From Motilimonas sp. E26 (GTDB taxonomy: Bacteria > Pseudomonadota > Gammaproteobacteria > Enterobacterales > CBDFNC01), in the NCBI RefSeq assembly GCF_021278025.1, contig NZ_JAIBHJ010000003.1, positions 156,887-220,886 of the forward strand: a stretch of DNA of 64,000 nt. The letters are read 5' to 3'. Of the stretch, positions 12,823 to 22,619 are shown in pieces. The position numbers and the translations under genes are program-made. The first letter of the stretch is position 1, and the number at the start of each line of letters is the position of its first letter. Under the pieces are notes generated by a model. The model saw only the letters and a program-made list of their open reading frames with translations, made no database searches and was not told the origin of the DNA.

Positions 12823-13989
12823 ATGAAGACGACTCAAGTGATGATAAATGGTGGTGGCATGGTGGGAGCGACGACCGCCTTGATGCTAGCGAAACAAGGT
12901 ATTCAAGTGACCTTGGTGGAAGCGGCAGCCGCGCCGAGCTTTGATCCTAAGCAAGTGATGGATCTACGGGTATCGGCAATCAGTGTCGCCAGTCAAGAGT
13001 TGCTTATTCATGCCGGTGTATGGGATGCCATTACTACCATGCGGTTATGCCCTTATCGACGCTTATCGACGCAGCAGCAAGGTGGCAAGGCGCTCACCTT
13101 TAATGCCAATGATATTGGCGCTGATGTATTGGGCTATATCGTGGAAAATAACGTGGTGCAAACGGCATTATGGCAGGCCATGGCAGAGCAGCCATCGATA
13201 ACCTTACTTAACCCTGAACAAATTCAGCGTTTTGAAAATAATAGCGCTGGAGTAGAAGTGACACTGGCGAGTGGTGAGAAATACCAAGCTCAATTGTTAA
13301 TTGCAGCCGATGGCGGGCAATCTTTTTGTCGCCAACATGCCGGTATTGGCTTGACGGCTTGGGATTATCGTCAGCAATGTATGTTGATTAATATTGCAAT
13401 GGCCCAAGACCAGCAAGACATAACTTGGCAAGAGTTTGTTCCCACTGGACCAAGAGCATTTTTACCCCTTGCTGGAAATCAAGCGTCGTTAGCTTGGTAT
13501 CATCAAACAGCAGATATTCGTCGTTTATCTCAGCTTTCTAAACCAGAATTAAAAAAAGCAATTTTAGCCGAGTTTGCGCAACTAGATTTTGATTTTGAGG
13601 TGTTACAAGCCGCTGCGTTTCCATTAACTCGCCAACATGCTCAAAAATATTATGCTGATAGTGTGGTGTTGATCGGGGATGCCGCGCATACCATCAACCC
13701 ATTAGCAGGGCAGGGGGTCAACCTAGGCTTCAAAGATGTGGCCGCTTTAGTGGGCGTGTTAAATGCGAGTGCATTGGCATCGCCATTTGATAAAAGACAA
13801 GCATTAGCGGCTTATCAGCAACAACGTCGCGGTGATAACTTGCTGATGCAATCGGCAATGGATGTGTTTTATAAAGGCTTTAGTAGTCGCTTACCTGGGG
13901 TTAAATCACTGCGTGAATTTGGCCTTACCTTGGCACAACATTCAGGGCCAATAAAAAATAAAGTAATGAAATACGCGATGGGCCTGTAA
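12823..13989 (+). CDS. ubiF: 3-demethoxyubiquinol 3-hydroxylase (FAD monooxygenase) UbiF
   Basis: UbiF is a flavin monooxygenase of ubiquinone synthesis that hydroxylates the demethoxy intermediate. The protein (388 residues) has an N-terminal FAD-binding GGGMVG fold (residues about 9-16), the family motif DLRVSAIS, and the second FAD motif GDAAHTINPLAGQGVNLG near residue 290. The C-terminal segment (SAMDVFYKGFS, KYAMGL) matches E. coli UbiF better than UbiH or UbiI. The frame extends 81 codons upstream but into the divergent miaB region; the ATG at 12823 gives the family length. In place of the usual IVGGG it reads INGGG, a mild deviation. Confidence 0.93.
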   Translation: MKTTQVMINGGGMVGATTALMLAKQGIQVTLVEAAAAPSFDPKQVMDLRVSAISVASQELLIHAGVWDAITTMRLCPYRRLSTQQQGGKALTFNANDIGADVLGYIVENNVVQTALWQAMAEQPSITLLNPEQIQRFENNSAGVEVTLASGEKYQAQLLIAADGGQSFCRQHAGIGLTAWDYRQQCMLINIAMAQDQQDITWQEFVPTGPRAFLPLAGNQASLAWYHQTADIRRLSQLSKPELKKAILAEFAQLDFDFEVLQAAAFPLTRQHAQKYYADSVVLIGDAAHTINPLAGQGVNLGFKDVAALVGVLNASALASPFDKRQALAAYQQQRRGDNLLMQSAMDVFYKGFSSRLPGVKSLREFGLTLAQHSGPIKNKVMKYAMGL

Positions 13990-14111
13990 GGGTCTGTCGT
14001 TGTGTTGAAATAAAAAAGAGTTGATTGGGTATATAAGACGCTAAGGTGATTTTTGATGAAACTGAAATATGCTGAAGCTGGCTATGAATAAGCTTTAAGA
14101 GGGACACTAAA

Positions 14112-14196
14112 TGGTGCGGAAGGAGAGACTTGAACTCTCACACCTTGCGGCACTAGAACCTAAATCTAGCGTGTCTACCAATTTCACCACTTCCGC
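14112..14196 (-). tRNA. tRNA-Leu (anticodon UAG), copy 2 of cluster
   Basis: An 85-nt cloverleaf with encoded CCA folds on the minus strand. The acceptor stem pairs GCGGAAG with CTTCCGC, the anticodon loop TTTAGGT gives UAG, and a long variable arm marks it as a class II leucine tRNA. It looks identical to the copy at 14610-14694 and is the last tRNA of the six-gene transcript. It closely resembles E. coli leuW. Confidence 0.97.
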
Positions 14197-14211
14197 AGTG
14201 CAAAGAAAGAA

Positions 14212-14288
14212 TGGTGGCTACACCGAGATTTGAACTTGGGACCCCATCATTATGAGTGATGTGCTCTAACCAGCTGAGCTATGTAGCC
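14212..14288 (-). tRNA. tRNA-Met (elongator, anticodon CAU), copy 2
   Basis: A 77-nt tRNA with encoded CCA. The acceptor pairs GGCTACA with TGTAGCC, and the anticodon loop CTCATAA reads CAU. The fully paired acceptor end and the similarity to E. coli metT indicate the elongator, not the initiator. The T stem has one A-C mismatch that E. coli metT shares, so it is not a sign of decay. Confidence 0.96.
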
Positions 14289-14331
14289 ATTCTTTTTTGC
14301 TTTAGTCTGAAAGTGAACTCTCAGAATAAAT

Positions 14332-14406
14332 TGGCAGGGATATGAGGATTTGAACCTCAGAATGCCGAGATCAAAACCCGGTGCCTTACCGCTTGGCGAT
14401 ATCCCT
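14332..14406 (-). tRNA. tRNA-Gln (anticodon UUG), copy 2
   Basis: A 75-nt tRNA with encoded CCA; the anticodon loop TTTTGAT reads UUG and the acceptor pairs AGGGATA with TATCCCT. The D arm GCCAAGCGGTAAGGC is the usual bacterial tRNA-Gln form. It is identical by eye to the copy at 14451-14525. Confidence 0.96.
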
Positions 14407-14450
14407 GTTGTAACTTTTTGATCAATGATATTCATCATTCAATCAGAATT

Positions 14451-14525
14451 TGGCAGGGATATGAGGATTTGAACCTCAGAATGCCGAGATCAAAACCCGG
14501 TGCCTTACCGCTTGGCGATATCCCT
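14451..14525 (-). tRNA. tRNA-Gln (anticodon UUG), copy 1
   Basis: A 75-nt tRNA with encoded CCA and the same sequence as the downstream copy, 44 bp away. Both read CAA (and CAG by wobble); no CUG-anticodon glutamine tRNA is present in the cluster, in contrast to E. coli where glnV/glnX follow metU. Confidence 0.96.
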
Positions 14526-14609
14526 ATTTTTTGAGTTTTACGTGTAATAATCTCACACGGATCAAAGTTATTTACTTTGATGTTTATTAAAAGCTTAGCT
14601 TCTAATAAA

Positions 14610-14694
14610 TGGTGCGGAAGGAGAGACTTGAACTCTCACACCTTGCGGCACTAGAACCTAAATCTAGCGTGTCTACCAATTTCACCACTTCCGC
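14610..14694 (-). tRNA. tRNA-Leu (anticodon UAG), copy 1
   Basis: An 85-nt class II tRNA with encoded CCA, the same sequence as the copy at 14112-14196. It lies 30 bp downstream of the first tRNA-Met, so the Met-Leu pair is present twice around the two Gln genes. Confidence 0.97.
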
Positions 14695-14724
14695 ATCTGT
14701 CTTTTCAGTTGAACTAAAAAGAAA

Positions 14725-14801
14725 TGGTGGCTACACCGAGATTTGAACTTGGGACCCCATCATTATGAGTGATGTGCTCTAACCAGCTGAGCTATGTAGC
14801 C
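14725..14801 (-). tRNA. tRNA-Met (elongator, anticodon CAU), copy 1
   Basis: A 77-nt tRNA with encoded CCA, first gene of the cluster on the minus strand and about 42 bp downstream of the predicted transcription start. Sequence is the same as the copy at 14212-14288. Confidence 0.96.
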
Positions 14802-14850
14802 GTGCTTTTCCGTTCAAGGTTTTGAAGCCCTGTTCGTCGTTGCGGGGCGC

Positions 14851-14879
14851 ATTATGCTGATACTGGCGCTAAGCGTCAA
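14851..14879 (-). promoter_or_regulatory. Sigma-70 promoter of the tRNA operon
   Basis: On the minus strand a -35 box TTGACG (14874-14879) and a -10 box CATAAT (14851-14856) are separated by exactly 17 bp. The bases after the -10 box are GC-rich (GCGCCCCGC), the discriminator type found at growth-rate and stringent-controlled stable RNA promoters. An A/T-rich stretch lies just upstream of the -35 box and may act as an UP element. Confidence 0.85.
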
Positions 14880-14889
14880 TAGTTTTTTA
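14856..14889. repeat. 34-bp direct repeat, copy A (contains -35 and spacer of tRNA promoter)
   Basis: This 34-bp segment covers the -35 box, the spacer and the first base of the -10 box of the tRNA promoter plus the flanking A/T tract. It recurs exactly at 15022-15055, in the same orientation. Confidence 0.9.
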
Positions 14890-15021
14890 GTAAAAAAAAG
14901 CGAGTTTTCTTCTGTGTGCCTATAAATTAAACGCTAGCTTGCCAGTTTGGTGATTTGTTAATCGACTATTAGATAAAGATGAAGATCTCCCGCATTGCGG
15001 CTGCTAGCGAAAGCGAGATAC

Positions 15022-15055
15022 GCTGATACTGGCGCTAAGCGTCAATAGTTTTTTA
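15022..15055. repeat. 34-bp direct repeat, copy B (promoter-like, -10 box not conserved)
   Basis: An exact copy of 14856-14889, 166 bp further upstream of the tRNA genes and next to the ychF terminator. The -35 box TTGACG is kept, but the sequence at the -10 position is CGTATC, so this copy is probably a weak or inactive promoter. The rest of the 312-bp interval 14802-15113 holds no gene that I can support. Confidence 0.88.
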
Positions 15056-15064
15056 TCCAGATAC

Positions 15065-15089
15065 AAAAAAGCCTCGCAGTGCGAGGCTT
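15065..15089 (-). terminator. Rho-independent terminator after ychF
   Basis: On the minus strand AAGCCTCGCA and TGCGAGGCTT form a compact stem followed by a run of T. It lies about 25 bp after the ychF stop. Confidence 0.88.
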
Positions 15090-15113
15090 ATCTAATCTGC
15101 GGCTTAGATTAAC

Positions 15114-16205
15114 TTAAACGTTAAATAAGAAGTGAATTACGTCGCCATCTTTAACGACGTATGTTTTACCTTCTTGACGCCATTTCCCGGCTTCTTTTGC
15201 GCCAGACTCGCCCTTGAATTGAATGTAATCGTCGTAGCCAATAATTTCTGCGCGGATAAAGCCTTTTTCAAAATCGGTATGAATCTTACCAGCGGCTTGT
15301 GGTGCAGTAGAGCCTTTCGGGAAGGTCCAAGCGCGCACTTCTTTTACACCTGCAGTAAAGTAGGTTTGCAGCTCTAATAATTCGTAACCTGAGCGGATAA
15401 CGCGGTTTAGGCCAGGCTCTTCTAAGCCCATTTCGTCCATAAACTCTTTTTTCTCGTCTTCGTCTAGCTCAGCGATTTCATTTTCGATTTCAGCGCACAC
15501 TGCTACCACCACGGCATTTTCTTTTTCTGCAATGGCTTTAACGATATCTAGGTAAGGGTTGTTTTCAAAGCCATCATCATTGACGTTAGCGATGTACATG
15601 GTGGGCTTACCTGTGAGGAAGTTCATGTACGCAACGGCTGCTGTTTCTTCTTTTTCTAGGCCTAGACTGCGGATCATTTCACCTTCTTCAAGGTGCGCTT
15701 TAATTTTTTCAAGTACGGTGATTTCAAATTTAGCATCTTGGTCGCCGCCTTTGGCTTTTTTCGCCACGCGGATTAAGGCTTTTTCACAGCTGTCTAAATC
15801 AGCTAGTGCTAATTCAGTATTGATCGTATCGATATCATCAGCTGGGTCTACTTTACCTGTAACATGAACGATATTGTCATTTTCAAAGCAACGTACAACA
15901 TGGCCAATGGCATCTGTTTCACGAATGTTAGCAAGGAACTTATTACCTAAGCCTTCGCCTTTTGATGCACCTGCGACTAGGCCTGCAATATCAACAAATT
16001 CCATTGATGTTGGGATCACGCGTTGTGGCTTAACGATCTCAGATAGGGCGTCAAGGCGTAGGTCAGGCACAGGAACTACACCTGTGTTTGGCTCAATCGT
16101 ACAAAATGGAAAGTTAGCCGCTTCGATGCCTGCTTGTGTTAATGCATTAAATAGAGTTGATTTACCTACATTAGGAAGACCAACGATGCCACATTTAAAA
16201 CCCAT
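15114..16205 (-). CDS. ychF: Redox-regulated ATPase YchF (Obg family)
   Basis: YchF is an Obg-family P-loop NTPase that prefers ATP over GTP and associates with ribosomes; it modulates oxidative-stress responses. The 363-residue protein starts [24 protein letters not shown] with the P-loop, has a switch region [20 protein letters not shown], a coiled-coil insertion near residues 130-200 and a C-terminal TGS domain ending in [14 protein letters not shown]. It lies 16 bp downstream of pth, the usual arrangement, and ends at an intrinsic terminator. Confidence 0.97.
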   Translation of the reverse strand: MGFKCGIVGLPNVGKSTLFNALTQAGIEAANFPFCTIEPNTGVVPVPDLRLDALSEIVKPQRVIPTSMEFVDIAGLVAGASKGEGLGNKFLANIRETDAIGHVVRCFENDNIVHVTGKVDPADDIDTINTELALADLDSCEKALIRVAKKAKGGDQDAKFEITVLEKIKAHLEEGEMIRSLGLEKEETAAVAYMNFLTGKPTMYIANVNDDGFENNPYLDIVKAIAEKENAVVVAVCAEIENEIAELDEDEKKEFMDEMGLEEPGLNRVIRSGYELLELQTYFTAGVKEVRAWTFPKGSTAPQAAGKIHTDFEKGFIRAEIIGYDDYIQFKGESGAKEAGKWRQEGKTYVVKDGDVIHFLFNV

Positions 16206-16221
16206 GAGTGTTTACCTTAAA

Positions 16222-16812
16222 TTATTCTGCTTTGAAGCTGTGAAGTCGATTCATCGCTTTTGCGATGCCGTCTTTTGCCAGTATATTCGTTGTGCGAACT
16301 GCTTCATCAACCACGCTTTCAATTAAAGCTTGCTCATGTACTGGCGCTTTCCCTAATACATAGCCGGTTACTTTATCTTTATGACCGGGGTGGCCGATGC
16401 CAATTCGTAAACGATAAAAATTCTTGTTATTACCCAACTTATTAATGGTATCGCGCAACCCGTTATGGCCGCCATGTCCGCCGCCTAATTTAAACTTGGC
16501 TACGCCAGGGGGCATGTCCATTTCATCATGAGCCACTAAGATTTCTTCAGGGGTGACCCGATAAAAGTTAGCCATGGCTACAATGGCTTTACCACTGAGG
16601 TTCATAAACGTAGTGGGAATAAGTAGGCGTATATCTTGATTTTCGATCTGAATGCGGCCCGTTAAGCCAAAGAACTTAGCTTCCGGTTTGAGCTGGATAT
16701 GATGGTATCGCGCAAGTTCTTCAATAAACCAAGCGCCGGCGTTATGTCGAGTGTGCTGATATTCGGGGCCTGGATTAGCCAGGCCCACAAGCAACTTAAT
16801 ATTCGTCGTCAC
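16222..16812 (-). CDS. pth: Peptidyl-tRNA hydrolase
   Basis: Pth recycles peptidyl-tRNAs released by stalled ribosomes by cleaving the ester bond. The 196-residue product shows the family motifs [20 protein letters not shown], which holds the catalytic His, FMNLSG(K) near residue 67, and [26 protein letters not shown]. The start ATG at 16812 lies 2 bp after the rplY stop, so the rplY-pth-ychF genes probably form one transcript. Confidence 0.97.
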   Translation of the reverse strand: MTTNIKLLVGLANPGPEYQHTRHNAGAWFIEELARYHHIQLKPEAKFFGLTGRIQIENQDIRLLIPTTFMNLSGKAIVAMANFYRVTPEEILVAHDEMDMPPGVAKFKLGGGHGGHNGLRDTINKLGNNKNFYRLRIGIGHPGHKDKVTGYVLGKAPVHEQALIESVVDEAVRTTNILAKDGIAKAMNRLHSFKAE

Positions 16813-16814
16813 GA

Positions 16815-17423
16815 TTATTCAGCAGCTTCCTCTTCAGTGCTTGGCGCGCCTTTAGCTGTTGCAACAGTAGCAACGGCTTGGTCGTGGTCAGCACCTTTAG
16901 CTAGCTCAACTGATTCAACACCTTCAGGTAGTTTTAGATCTGAAATGTGGATCGTTTGGCCAAGTGCAATTTCGTTAACATCAACTTCGATGAACTCTGG
17001 AAGAGCACCAGGTAGACAGCTAACTTCAACTTCGTGAGCAGTTTTAGCTAATACGCCGCCTGATTTAACTGATTCCGCTGTATCTTCGTTGATGAAGTGA
17101 AGTGGTAATACAGTTTGTAGTTTTTGCGTAGCATCAACACGTAAGAAATCTAAGTGTTGGATTTTTGGCTTGAACGGGTGACGTTGGATGTCTTTTAGTA
17201 CTGCTTGTACTTCTTTACCGTCAACATTTAGCGTGATAACGCTAGTGTAGAAGCTTTCAACATCGTTTACTTTGATCACAGAGTTGTGAGTTAGAGTAAG
17301 TGATACAGCTTCTTGACCTGCACCGTAAAGGATCGCTGGTACTTTATCTGCGTGACGTAGGCGGCGGCTCGCACCTTTCCCTAAATCTGTACGCACTTCA
17401 GCGTTAAGAGTGATAGTTGACAT
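16815..17423 (-). CDS. rplY: Large ribosomal subunit protein bL25, long CTC-type form
   Basis: bL25 binds loop E of 5S rRNA. At 202 residues this is the long form with an N-terminal 5S-binding domain (about residues 1-92, typified by [24 protein letters not shown]) and a C-terminal beta-rich TL5/CTC domain, unlike the 94-residue E. coli protein. A good ribosome-binding site (GGAG) precedes the ATG at 17423. A small hairpin (TAGGCT with AGCCTA) lies in the short leader; whether L25 regulates itself through it cannot be told from sequence. Confidence 0.96.
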   Translation of the reverse strand: MSTITLNAEVRTDLGKGASRRLRHADKVPAILYGAGQEAVSLTLTHNSVIKVNDVESFYTSVITLNVDGKEVQAVLKDIQRHPFKPKIQHLDFLRVDATQKLQTVLPLHFINEDTAESVKSGGVLAKTAHEVEVSCLPGALPEFIEVDVNEIALGQTIHISDLKLPEGVESVELAKGADHDQAVATVATAKGAPSTEEEAAE

Positions 17424-17482
17424 AGTATTTCTCCAATAAATAATAATTGCTTCTAGGCTTGCGACCAGCCTAAAAACGCCAT

Positions 17483-17523
17483 AAAAAAAAGGCGCGCCAT
17501 GTTAACGTGGCAGCGCCTTTTTC
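17483..17523 (-). terminator. Rho-independent terminator between prs and rplY
   Basis: On the minus strand a GC-rich stem (GGCGC with GCGCC, extended by CCA/TGG with a small internal loop) is followed by eight T. It lies about 60 bp after the prs stop and separates prs from the rplY-pth-ychF group. Confidence 0.85.
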
Positions 17524-17582
17524 TCAAACTGTTTTTTACTCTAACTGCAGTTAAAGCCAGTTAGAATGAAAATTTGTTCAAC

Positions 17583-18530
17583 TTAGTGATGGAACATCGC
17601 AGAAATTGACTCTTCATTGCTAACGCGACGGATAGCCTCAGCTAGCATTGCGCTCAATGTTAATTGCGTTACTTTATCAATTTTTGCCATCTCAGCAGAA
17701 AGTGGAATTGAGTCAGTTACAATCACTTCGTCAATAACTGATTCAGCAATGTTCTTAGGAGCGTTACCCGAGAACACGGCATGGGTAGCGTATGCAAATA
17801 CGCGTTTAGCACCACGGTCTTTCAATGCTTTCGCTGCTTGGCATAGTGTGCCGCCCGTATCGATCATGTCATCGACAATAATACAATCACGGCCTTCAAC
17901 TTCACCAATAAGGTGCATAACTTGCGCTACGTTAGCTTTTGGACGGCGTTTATCAATGATAGCCAGATCCGCGTCATCAAGTAACTTAGCATGAGCACGT
18001 GCACGTACCACGCCGCCGATGTCTGGAGAAACAACAACCGGGTTAACCAGTTTTTTGTTCAACATATCTTCAAGTAACACAGGGCTACCAAATACGTTGT
18101 CTACTGGTACATCAAAAAAGCCTTGAATTTGTTCAGCGTGTAAGTCAACAGTCATCACGCGGTCAACGCCAACGCTAGAAAGGAAGTCTGCCACTACTTT
18201 TGCGGTAATTGGCACACGAGATGAACGAACACGGCGGTCTTGACGTGCGTAACCAAAGTAAGGAATAACAGCTGTAATACGACCAGCAGATGCACGACGC
18301 AGTGCATCAATCATAACGATCAGTTCCATTAGGTTGTCGTTGGTTGGCGCACAAGTAGATTGGATAATAAAGATATCGCCGCCACGTACATTTTCGTTAA
18401 TTTGTACGCTAATTTCTCCGTCGCTGAAAGTACCGACTTCGGCACTACCAAGTTTAGTGAAAAGGCGGTCAGCGATCTTCTGGGCAAGTTCTGGCGTCGC
18501 ATTACCAGTGAACAGCTTCATGTCAGGCAC
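17583..18530 (-). CDS. prs: Ribose-phosphate pyrophosphokinase (PRPP synthetase)
   Basis: Prs makes PRPP from ribose 5-phosphate and ATP, feeding purine, pyrimidine, NAD, His and Trp synthesis. The 315-residue protein is the usual length and carries the PRPP-binding motif [12 protein letters not shown] near residue 218, the Mg-binding [12 protein letters not shown] near residue 128 and the flexible loop around YARQDRR near residue 98. The ATG at 18530 gives MPDMKLFTG. The 95-bp leader upstream contains a small CCAGC-GTAA-GCTGG hairpin of unknown significance. The ispE-prs order is conserved. Confidence 0.98.
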   Translation of the reverse strand: MPDMKLFTGNATPELAQKIADRLFTKLGSAEVGTFSDGEISVQINENVRGGDIFIIQSTCAPTNDNLMELIVMIDALRRASAGRITAVIPYFGYARQDRRVRSSRVPITAKVVADFLSSVGVDRVMTVDLHAEQIQGFFDVPVDNVFGSPVLLEDMLNKKLVNPVVVSPDIGGVVRARAHAKLLDDADLAIIDKRRPKANVAQVMHLIGEVEGRDCIIVDDMIDTGGTLCQAAKALKDRGAKRVFAYATHAVFSGNAPKNIAESVIDEVIVTDSIPLSAEMAKIDKVTQLTLSAMLAEAIRRVSNEESISAMFHH

Positions 18531-18625
18531 GGTGGGGAACCTCAGGTTGCTTCCTGTTTAGAGTGATACCAGCTTACGCTGGACGTTTTACTGATGCTTA
18601 GGTCAGATAAAACAATATCGACGAT

Positions 18626-19495
18626 TTATTTTTTTATTCGCAATTTCAACTGCTTATATAAGGCAGACTCATTACTTCCCTGCGTTACAAATCCGTTCAG
18701 CCACGCAGGGCAACTGTCTAAAATTGATTGGGCGTGCTGCTGGTTATTGCAAGTTGCAAAAACACATGCGCCCGTTCCCGTCAATCTCGACGGCGCGTAT
18801 TCTATCAAGGCGTCAATTGCCTTGGCAACCTCGGGATATTGTTTTTTAACTAAAGGCTCACAATCATTATGCCAAGAAGCCTGTAATAACTGCTCTATTG
18901 AGCATTTAGGGGTGTTTCGAATTAGCTCTTTATGGGTAAACACGCTGACGGTCGCAACGTGTACCGGCGGCACGGCAATCACATACCAAGGCTCGGCTAC
19001 TTCGACACTGGTTAGTTTCTCACCGACACCTTCAGCAATTGCAGCGCGTCCGTGAATAAAAATAGGGACATCGGCACCTAATTTTACGCCGATATCAGCT
19101 AAAACATCATTACTGTAATCTAATTGCCATTGTTGGTTCAGTGCGACTAGGGTCGTGGCGGCATCGGAAGAGCCACCGCCCAGCCCCCCCCCCATGGGTA
19201 AGTTTTTCTCGACATCAATGTGCGCGCCAAGTTTTGTGCCACTGAATTGTTGTAATGCGCGAGCGGCTTTAAAGATGAGATTATCTTCAAGCTTAATCTC
19301 GCTCTCTGGGGCAATACTGATATGGCCAGATTGATTGACTTGAATCGTTAAGTAATCGGCCTTGTCCACAAACTGAAACAGTGTTTGTAATTCATGATAG
19401 CCATCCGGGCGTTGTCCGTTAACGTATAAAAATAAGTTTAATTTAGCAGGCGCTGGCCAGCGTATGGGATCAAGGTTGCTCAAAGGTCCACTCAT
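18626..19495 (-). CDS. ispE: 4-diphosphocytidyl-2-C-methyl-D-erythritol kinase IspE
   Basis: IspE phosphorylates CDP-methylerythritol in the non-mevalonate isoprenoid pathway. The 289-residue product has the GHMP-kinase ATP motif PMGGGLGGGSSDAATTL near residue 100 and the N-terminal substrate motif WPAPAKLNLFLYVNGQRPDGYHEL. A tract of eight C in the plus strand (within the Gly-rich codons, about 19186-19193) is a homopolymer worth checking for sequencing error, but the frame is intact. The start overlaps the lolB stop by 26 bp. Confidence 0.97.
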   Translation of the reverse strand: MSGPLSNLDPIRWPAPAKLNLFLYVNGQRPDGYHELQTLFQFVDKADYLTIQVNQSGHISIAPESEIKLEDNLIFKAARALQQFSGTKLGAHIDVEKNLPMGGGLGGGSSDAATTLVALNQQWQLDYSNDVLADIGVKLGADVPIFIHGRAAIAEGVGEKLTSVEVAEPWYVIAVPPVHVATVSVFTHKELIRNTPKCSIEQLLQASWHNDCEPLVKKQYPEVAKAIDALIEYAPSRLTGTGACVFATCNNQQHAQSILDSCPAWLNGFVTQGSNESALYKQLKLRIKK

Positions 19496-20069
19496 ATATT
19501 TTTAGTTTCAGTAAGTTGTCATTGTTTCTAAGGCTAAGATTGCTCGGTAACGTTAGGCCTTGGCTTTGCGTGTGTCCCCCTAAGGTAAGATGCCAAGGCT
19601 GCTGTTCTACTATGGCATCGATACTGATGACATTGCCTTGCTCATCGAACTGCGCAGAAGCATCGAGAGGGACACCTTTTACCCATTGCTGCATTTGATT
19701 TAACGGTAACACCCATCCGGTTAATTGTTGGATCAATAACTGCGCATTGGCGGCGTAATGCTCTTCACCATTGTTGTCGCGCAGCCAAGCGCCAAATTTG
19801 TCTTGCTTCACTTCCAACACGGTTTTGAATAGCTTAGTGAAGGTGATGTGAAACTGTTCTCCTTGTTGCTGCCAGTGCATATCAAGGGCCACGGGTTGTT
19901 GTTTTGCTTGGCGAATAGCCATCTTGCCCTTTATTTGCCAATGGTCAAGCTCGGCTAATTGGGTTTGTTGAGGAAATTCTGCTAGTGGTTGTTTTGATGT
20001 CGGCTGAAGCAGAGAACAACCTGACAAGCCCATGATAATAAAGCATAAGCAAAAGCGTAATTGATTCAA
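19470..20069 (-). CDS. lolB: Outer-membrane lipoprotein receptor LolB
   Basis: LolB accepts lipoproteins from periplasmic LolA and inserts them into the outer membrane. The open frame runs much further upstream, into hemA, but the protein should be about 200 residues. I chose a TTG at 20067-20069 with AAGGGA at good spacing; it gives 199 residues and a signal peptide NQLRFCLCFIIMGLSGC ending in the lipobox LSGC (Cys18). The mature part shows DHWQIKGKMAIRQ and GWVLPLNQMQQWVKG, both typical of LolB. It is divergent from hemA with 128 bp between starts. Confidence 0.92.
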   Translation of the reverse strand: MNQLRFCLCFIIMGLSGCSLLQPTSKQPLAEFPQQTQLAELDHWQIKGKMAIRQAKQQPVALDMHWQQQGEQFHITFTKLFKTVLEVKQDKFGAWLRDNNGEEHYAANAQLLIQQLTGWVLPLNQMQQWVKGVPLDASAQFDEQGNVISIDAIVEQQPWHLTLGGHTQSQGLTLPSNLSLRNNDNLLKLKIYEWTFEQP

Positions 20070-20197
20070 TTTTGATCCCTTTTTGAAGTGCGAAACCAGT
20101 ATAGCGAGGCCAAGTAAGCAAAACCAGTCAGCAATCCCTTTTATTAAGAGGGAGTTTTCCGTAAAATTGCGCCCTCGCGAATTATAAAGTGATTTAG

Positions 20198-21460
20198 ATG
20201 ACACTGTTTGCTCTGGGAATAAACCATAAAACGGCTTCTGTTGCACTAAGGGAAAAACTTGCCTTTGCACCAGATGCGATGGCGAGTGCCCATCAACAAG
20301 CGTTAACCATTGAAGCATTAAATGAGCTGGTCATTGTTTCGACCTGTAACCGCACTGAATTGTATGGCCATATTGAGGCGGGCAATGAAGAACAGCTATT
20401 AGACTGGTTATGTCAATTTCACCATATTGATAAAGAAGAACTTCGGCCTTGTCTCTATGTTTATCAGCAAGAGCAAGCGATTGCCCACCTTATTCGAGTT
20501 TCCAGCGGTTTAGATTCACTCGTGCTGGGCGAGCCGCAAATTCTTGGGCAAATTAAACAGGCCTATGGCGTGTCGCGGGAAGTGGGCGCAGTTTTTCGCA
20601 TTCTAGATAAACTGTTTCAACATACCTTTGCGGTGGCAAAGCAAATTCGTTCGCAAACCGATATTGGCGCCAATGCCGTATCGGTGGCTTATGCAGCGGT
20701 TAACCTATCTAAGCAGATTTTTTCTGAGTTATCTGATACCAAAGTGATGTTAATTGGTGCAGGTGAAACCATTGAACTCGCGGCAAAACACCTAGTTGAG
20801 CAAAATGTGGCGAAAATGTTTGTGGCTAACCGAACCATAGAGCGCGCAGAGTTACTGTCAGAACAATATGGTGCCAAGGCGATCACCTTAGGGGAAATTC
20901 CACACTATTTACACCAAGCTGATATCGTTATCAGCTCAACCGCGGCACCATTGCCGATATTAGGTAAGGGCGCAGTAGAAACGGCGTTAAAACAGCGCAA
21001 GCATCAACCTATGTTGTTGGTTGATATTGCTGTCCCTCGTGACATTGAAAGTGAAGTGGCAGAGCTTAACGATGCTTATCTTTATACTGTGGACGATTTA
21101 CAAGGTATCATAGAGCAAAATATGGAAGCGCGGCAGAAAGCTGCGGTAGATGCCGAACGTATTGTCACTGCTCGTAGCAAAGAATTCATGGCTTGGCTTG
21201 CTTCCTTGCAGTCGGTTAACCATATCCGAGAGTATCGCCAGCGCAGTGAGCAAACTCGCGATCTTTGTGTTAATCAAGCCCTGGCCAAATTACAACAAGG
21301 CGGTGATGTAGAAGCCGTGATCCGAGAATTAGGATTCAAATTAACCAATAAATTAATTCATCAGCCTACCGTGTCCCTTACCGAAATGGCGCGCAAAGGC
21401 CAACAAGACAAACTTGAGACCTTATGCCATAGCCTCGGCTTAAGCACTCACCAAGATTAA
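20198..21460 (+). CDS. hemA: Glutamyl-tRNA reductase HemA
   Basis: HemA reduces Glu-tRNA to glutamate-1-semialdehyde, the first step of C5 tetrapyrrole synthesis. The catalytic Cys50 is in [10 protein letters not shown], the NADPH-binding domain spans about 170-300 with VMLIGAGET, and a C-terminal helical dimerisation domain follows. Length (420) matches E. coli (418). It heads the hemA-prfA-prmC-sirB2-sirB1-kdsA operon seen in E. coli and relatives. Confidence 0.98.
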   Translation: MTLFALGINHKTASVALREKLAFAPDAMASAHQQALTIEALNELVIVSTCNRTELYGHIEAGNEEQLLDWLCQFHHIDKEELRPCLYVYQQEQAIAHLIRVSSGLDSLVLGEPQILGQIKQAYGVSREVGAVFRILDKLFQHTFAVAKQIRSQTDIGANAVSVAYAAVNLSKQIFSELSDTKVMLIGAGETIELAAKHLVEQNVAKMFVANRTIERAELLSEQYGAKAITLGEIPHYLHQADIVISSTAAPLPILGKGAVETALKQRKHQPMLLVDIAVPRDIESEVAELNDAYLYTVDDLQGIIEQNMEARQKAAVDAERIVTARSKEFMAWLASLQSVNHIREYRQRSEQTRDLCVNQALAKLQQGGDVEAVIRELGFKLTNKLIHQPTVSLTEMARKGQQDKLETLCHSLGLSTHQD

Positions 21461-21530
21461 ATGAATAACTTGGTCTCATTACCGACCAATATAGATAAAT
21501 ACTAATTAAGGGCGAAGGCCCGGAGTAGCA

Positions 21531-22619
21531 ATGAAACCGTCCATTATTTCAAAATTGGAAGGCTTGAAAGAACGTTATGAAGAAGTTCAGGCGTTAATGA
21601 GCGAGCCAGATGTCATTTCAAATCAAGAGCAATTTAGAGCATTAAATAAAGAATATTCACAGCTGGAAACCGTGGTGAAGTGTTTTGATGCTTACACCCA
21701 AGCGGTGGCGGATTATGCCTCGGCGCAAGAAATGTTGTCAGATGACGACCCAGATATGCGTGAAATGGCGGAAGAGGAAGTAGCGAGCGCCAAAGAAGCC
21801 TTAACTGAGATGACCGCTGAACTGGAGATCCTGTTACTGCCACGTGACCCTAATGATGACAGCGATTGTTATATTGAAATTCGTGCTGGTGCTGGTGGTG
21901 ATGAAGCGGCGATTTTTGCCGGTGATTTATACCGCATGTACAGTAAATATGCTGAAAAACGCGGCTGGCGTGTGAGCATAGTGAATATGAACGAAAGCGA
22001 CCAAGGTGGTTACAAAGAAATCATCGCAAAAATGGAAGGTGAATCTGTTTATGGCGTGATGAAATTTGAATCGGGTGGGCATCGTGTACAACGTGTACCT
22101 GAAACCGAGTCACAAGGCCGTATTCATACCTCGGCTTGTACAGTTGCTGTACTGCCTGAAGTACCAGAATCTGAAGCAATTGATATTAATCCTGCTGATT
22201 TAAAAATAGATACCTTCCGTGCATCAGGCGCCGGTGGTCAGCACGTTAACAAAACTGATTCAGCCATTCGGATTACCCATTTACCAACGGGTATGGTGGT
22301 TGAATGTCAAGACCAACGCTCGCAACATAAAAACCGTGCCCGTGCAATGAGTGTGTTGCAATCGCGGTTACAAGCTGCGATTGATGACAAGCGCCAAGAG
22401 GAAGAACAAAGTATGCGTCGCAGCCTCGTGGCCAGTGGCGATCGCTCTGAGCGTATCCGTACCTATAACTATCCGCAAGGACGGGTATCAGATCACCGTA
22501 TCAATCTAACCATATACCGCTTAAATGAGGTGATGGAAGGGGATTTGAATGCTTTGATTGAGCCGATATTACAAGAATACCAAGCTGACCAATTGGCGGC
22601 ACTGGCAGAGAATGACTGA
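21531..22619 (+). CDS. prfA: Peptide chain release factor 1
   Basis: RF1 recognises UAA and UAG and triggers hydrolysis of peptidyl-tRNA. The 362-residue protein contains the universal GGQ motif in [17 protein letters not shown] near residue 237, whose Gln is methylated by PrmC, encoded next. The gene lies 70 bp after hemA and overlaps prmC by 8 bp, which indicates translational coupling with its own modifying enzyme. Confidence 0.98.
   Translation: MKPSIISKLEGLKERYEEVQALMSEPDVISNQEQFRALNKEYSQLETVVKCFDAYTQAVADYASAQEMLSDDDPDMREMAEEEVASAKEALTEMTAELEILLLPRDPNDDSDCYIEIRAGAGGDEAAIFAGDLYRMYSKYAEKRGWRVSIVNMNESDQGGYKEIIAKMEGESVYGVMKFESGGHRVQRVPETESQGRIHTSACTVAVLPEVPESEAIDINPADLKIDTFRASGAGGQHVNKTDSAIRITHLPTGMVVECQDQRSQHKNRARAMSVLQSRLQAAIDDKRQEEEQSMRRSLVASGDRSERIRTYNYPQGRVSDHRINLTIYRLNEVMEGDLNALIEPILQEYQADQLAALAEND

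Noticed and set aside
14212-14288. A-C mismatch in the T stem of both tRNA-Met genes as a sign of decay
   Set aside because: The same mismatch exists in E. coli metT and both copies are identical, so it is a normal feature.
15874-16326. 150-residue plus-strand frame antisense to ychF
   Set aside because: It is a shadow of ychF and pth codons; no ribosome-binding site or family motif.
19186-19193. Run of eight C in ispE as a phase-variation tract
   Set aside because: The frame is intact and ispE is essential in this pathway, so a switch is unlikely; only worth a read check.
20070-20318. N-terminal extension of LolB into the hemA start
   Set aside because: A lipoprotein signal peptide needs to be N-terminal; the TTG start with AAGGGA fits.
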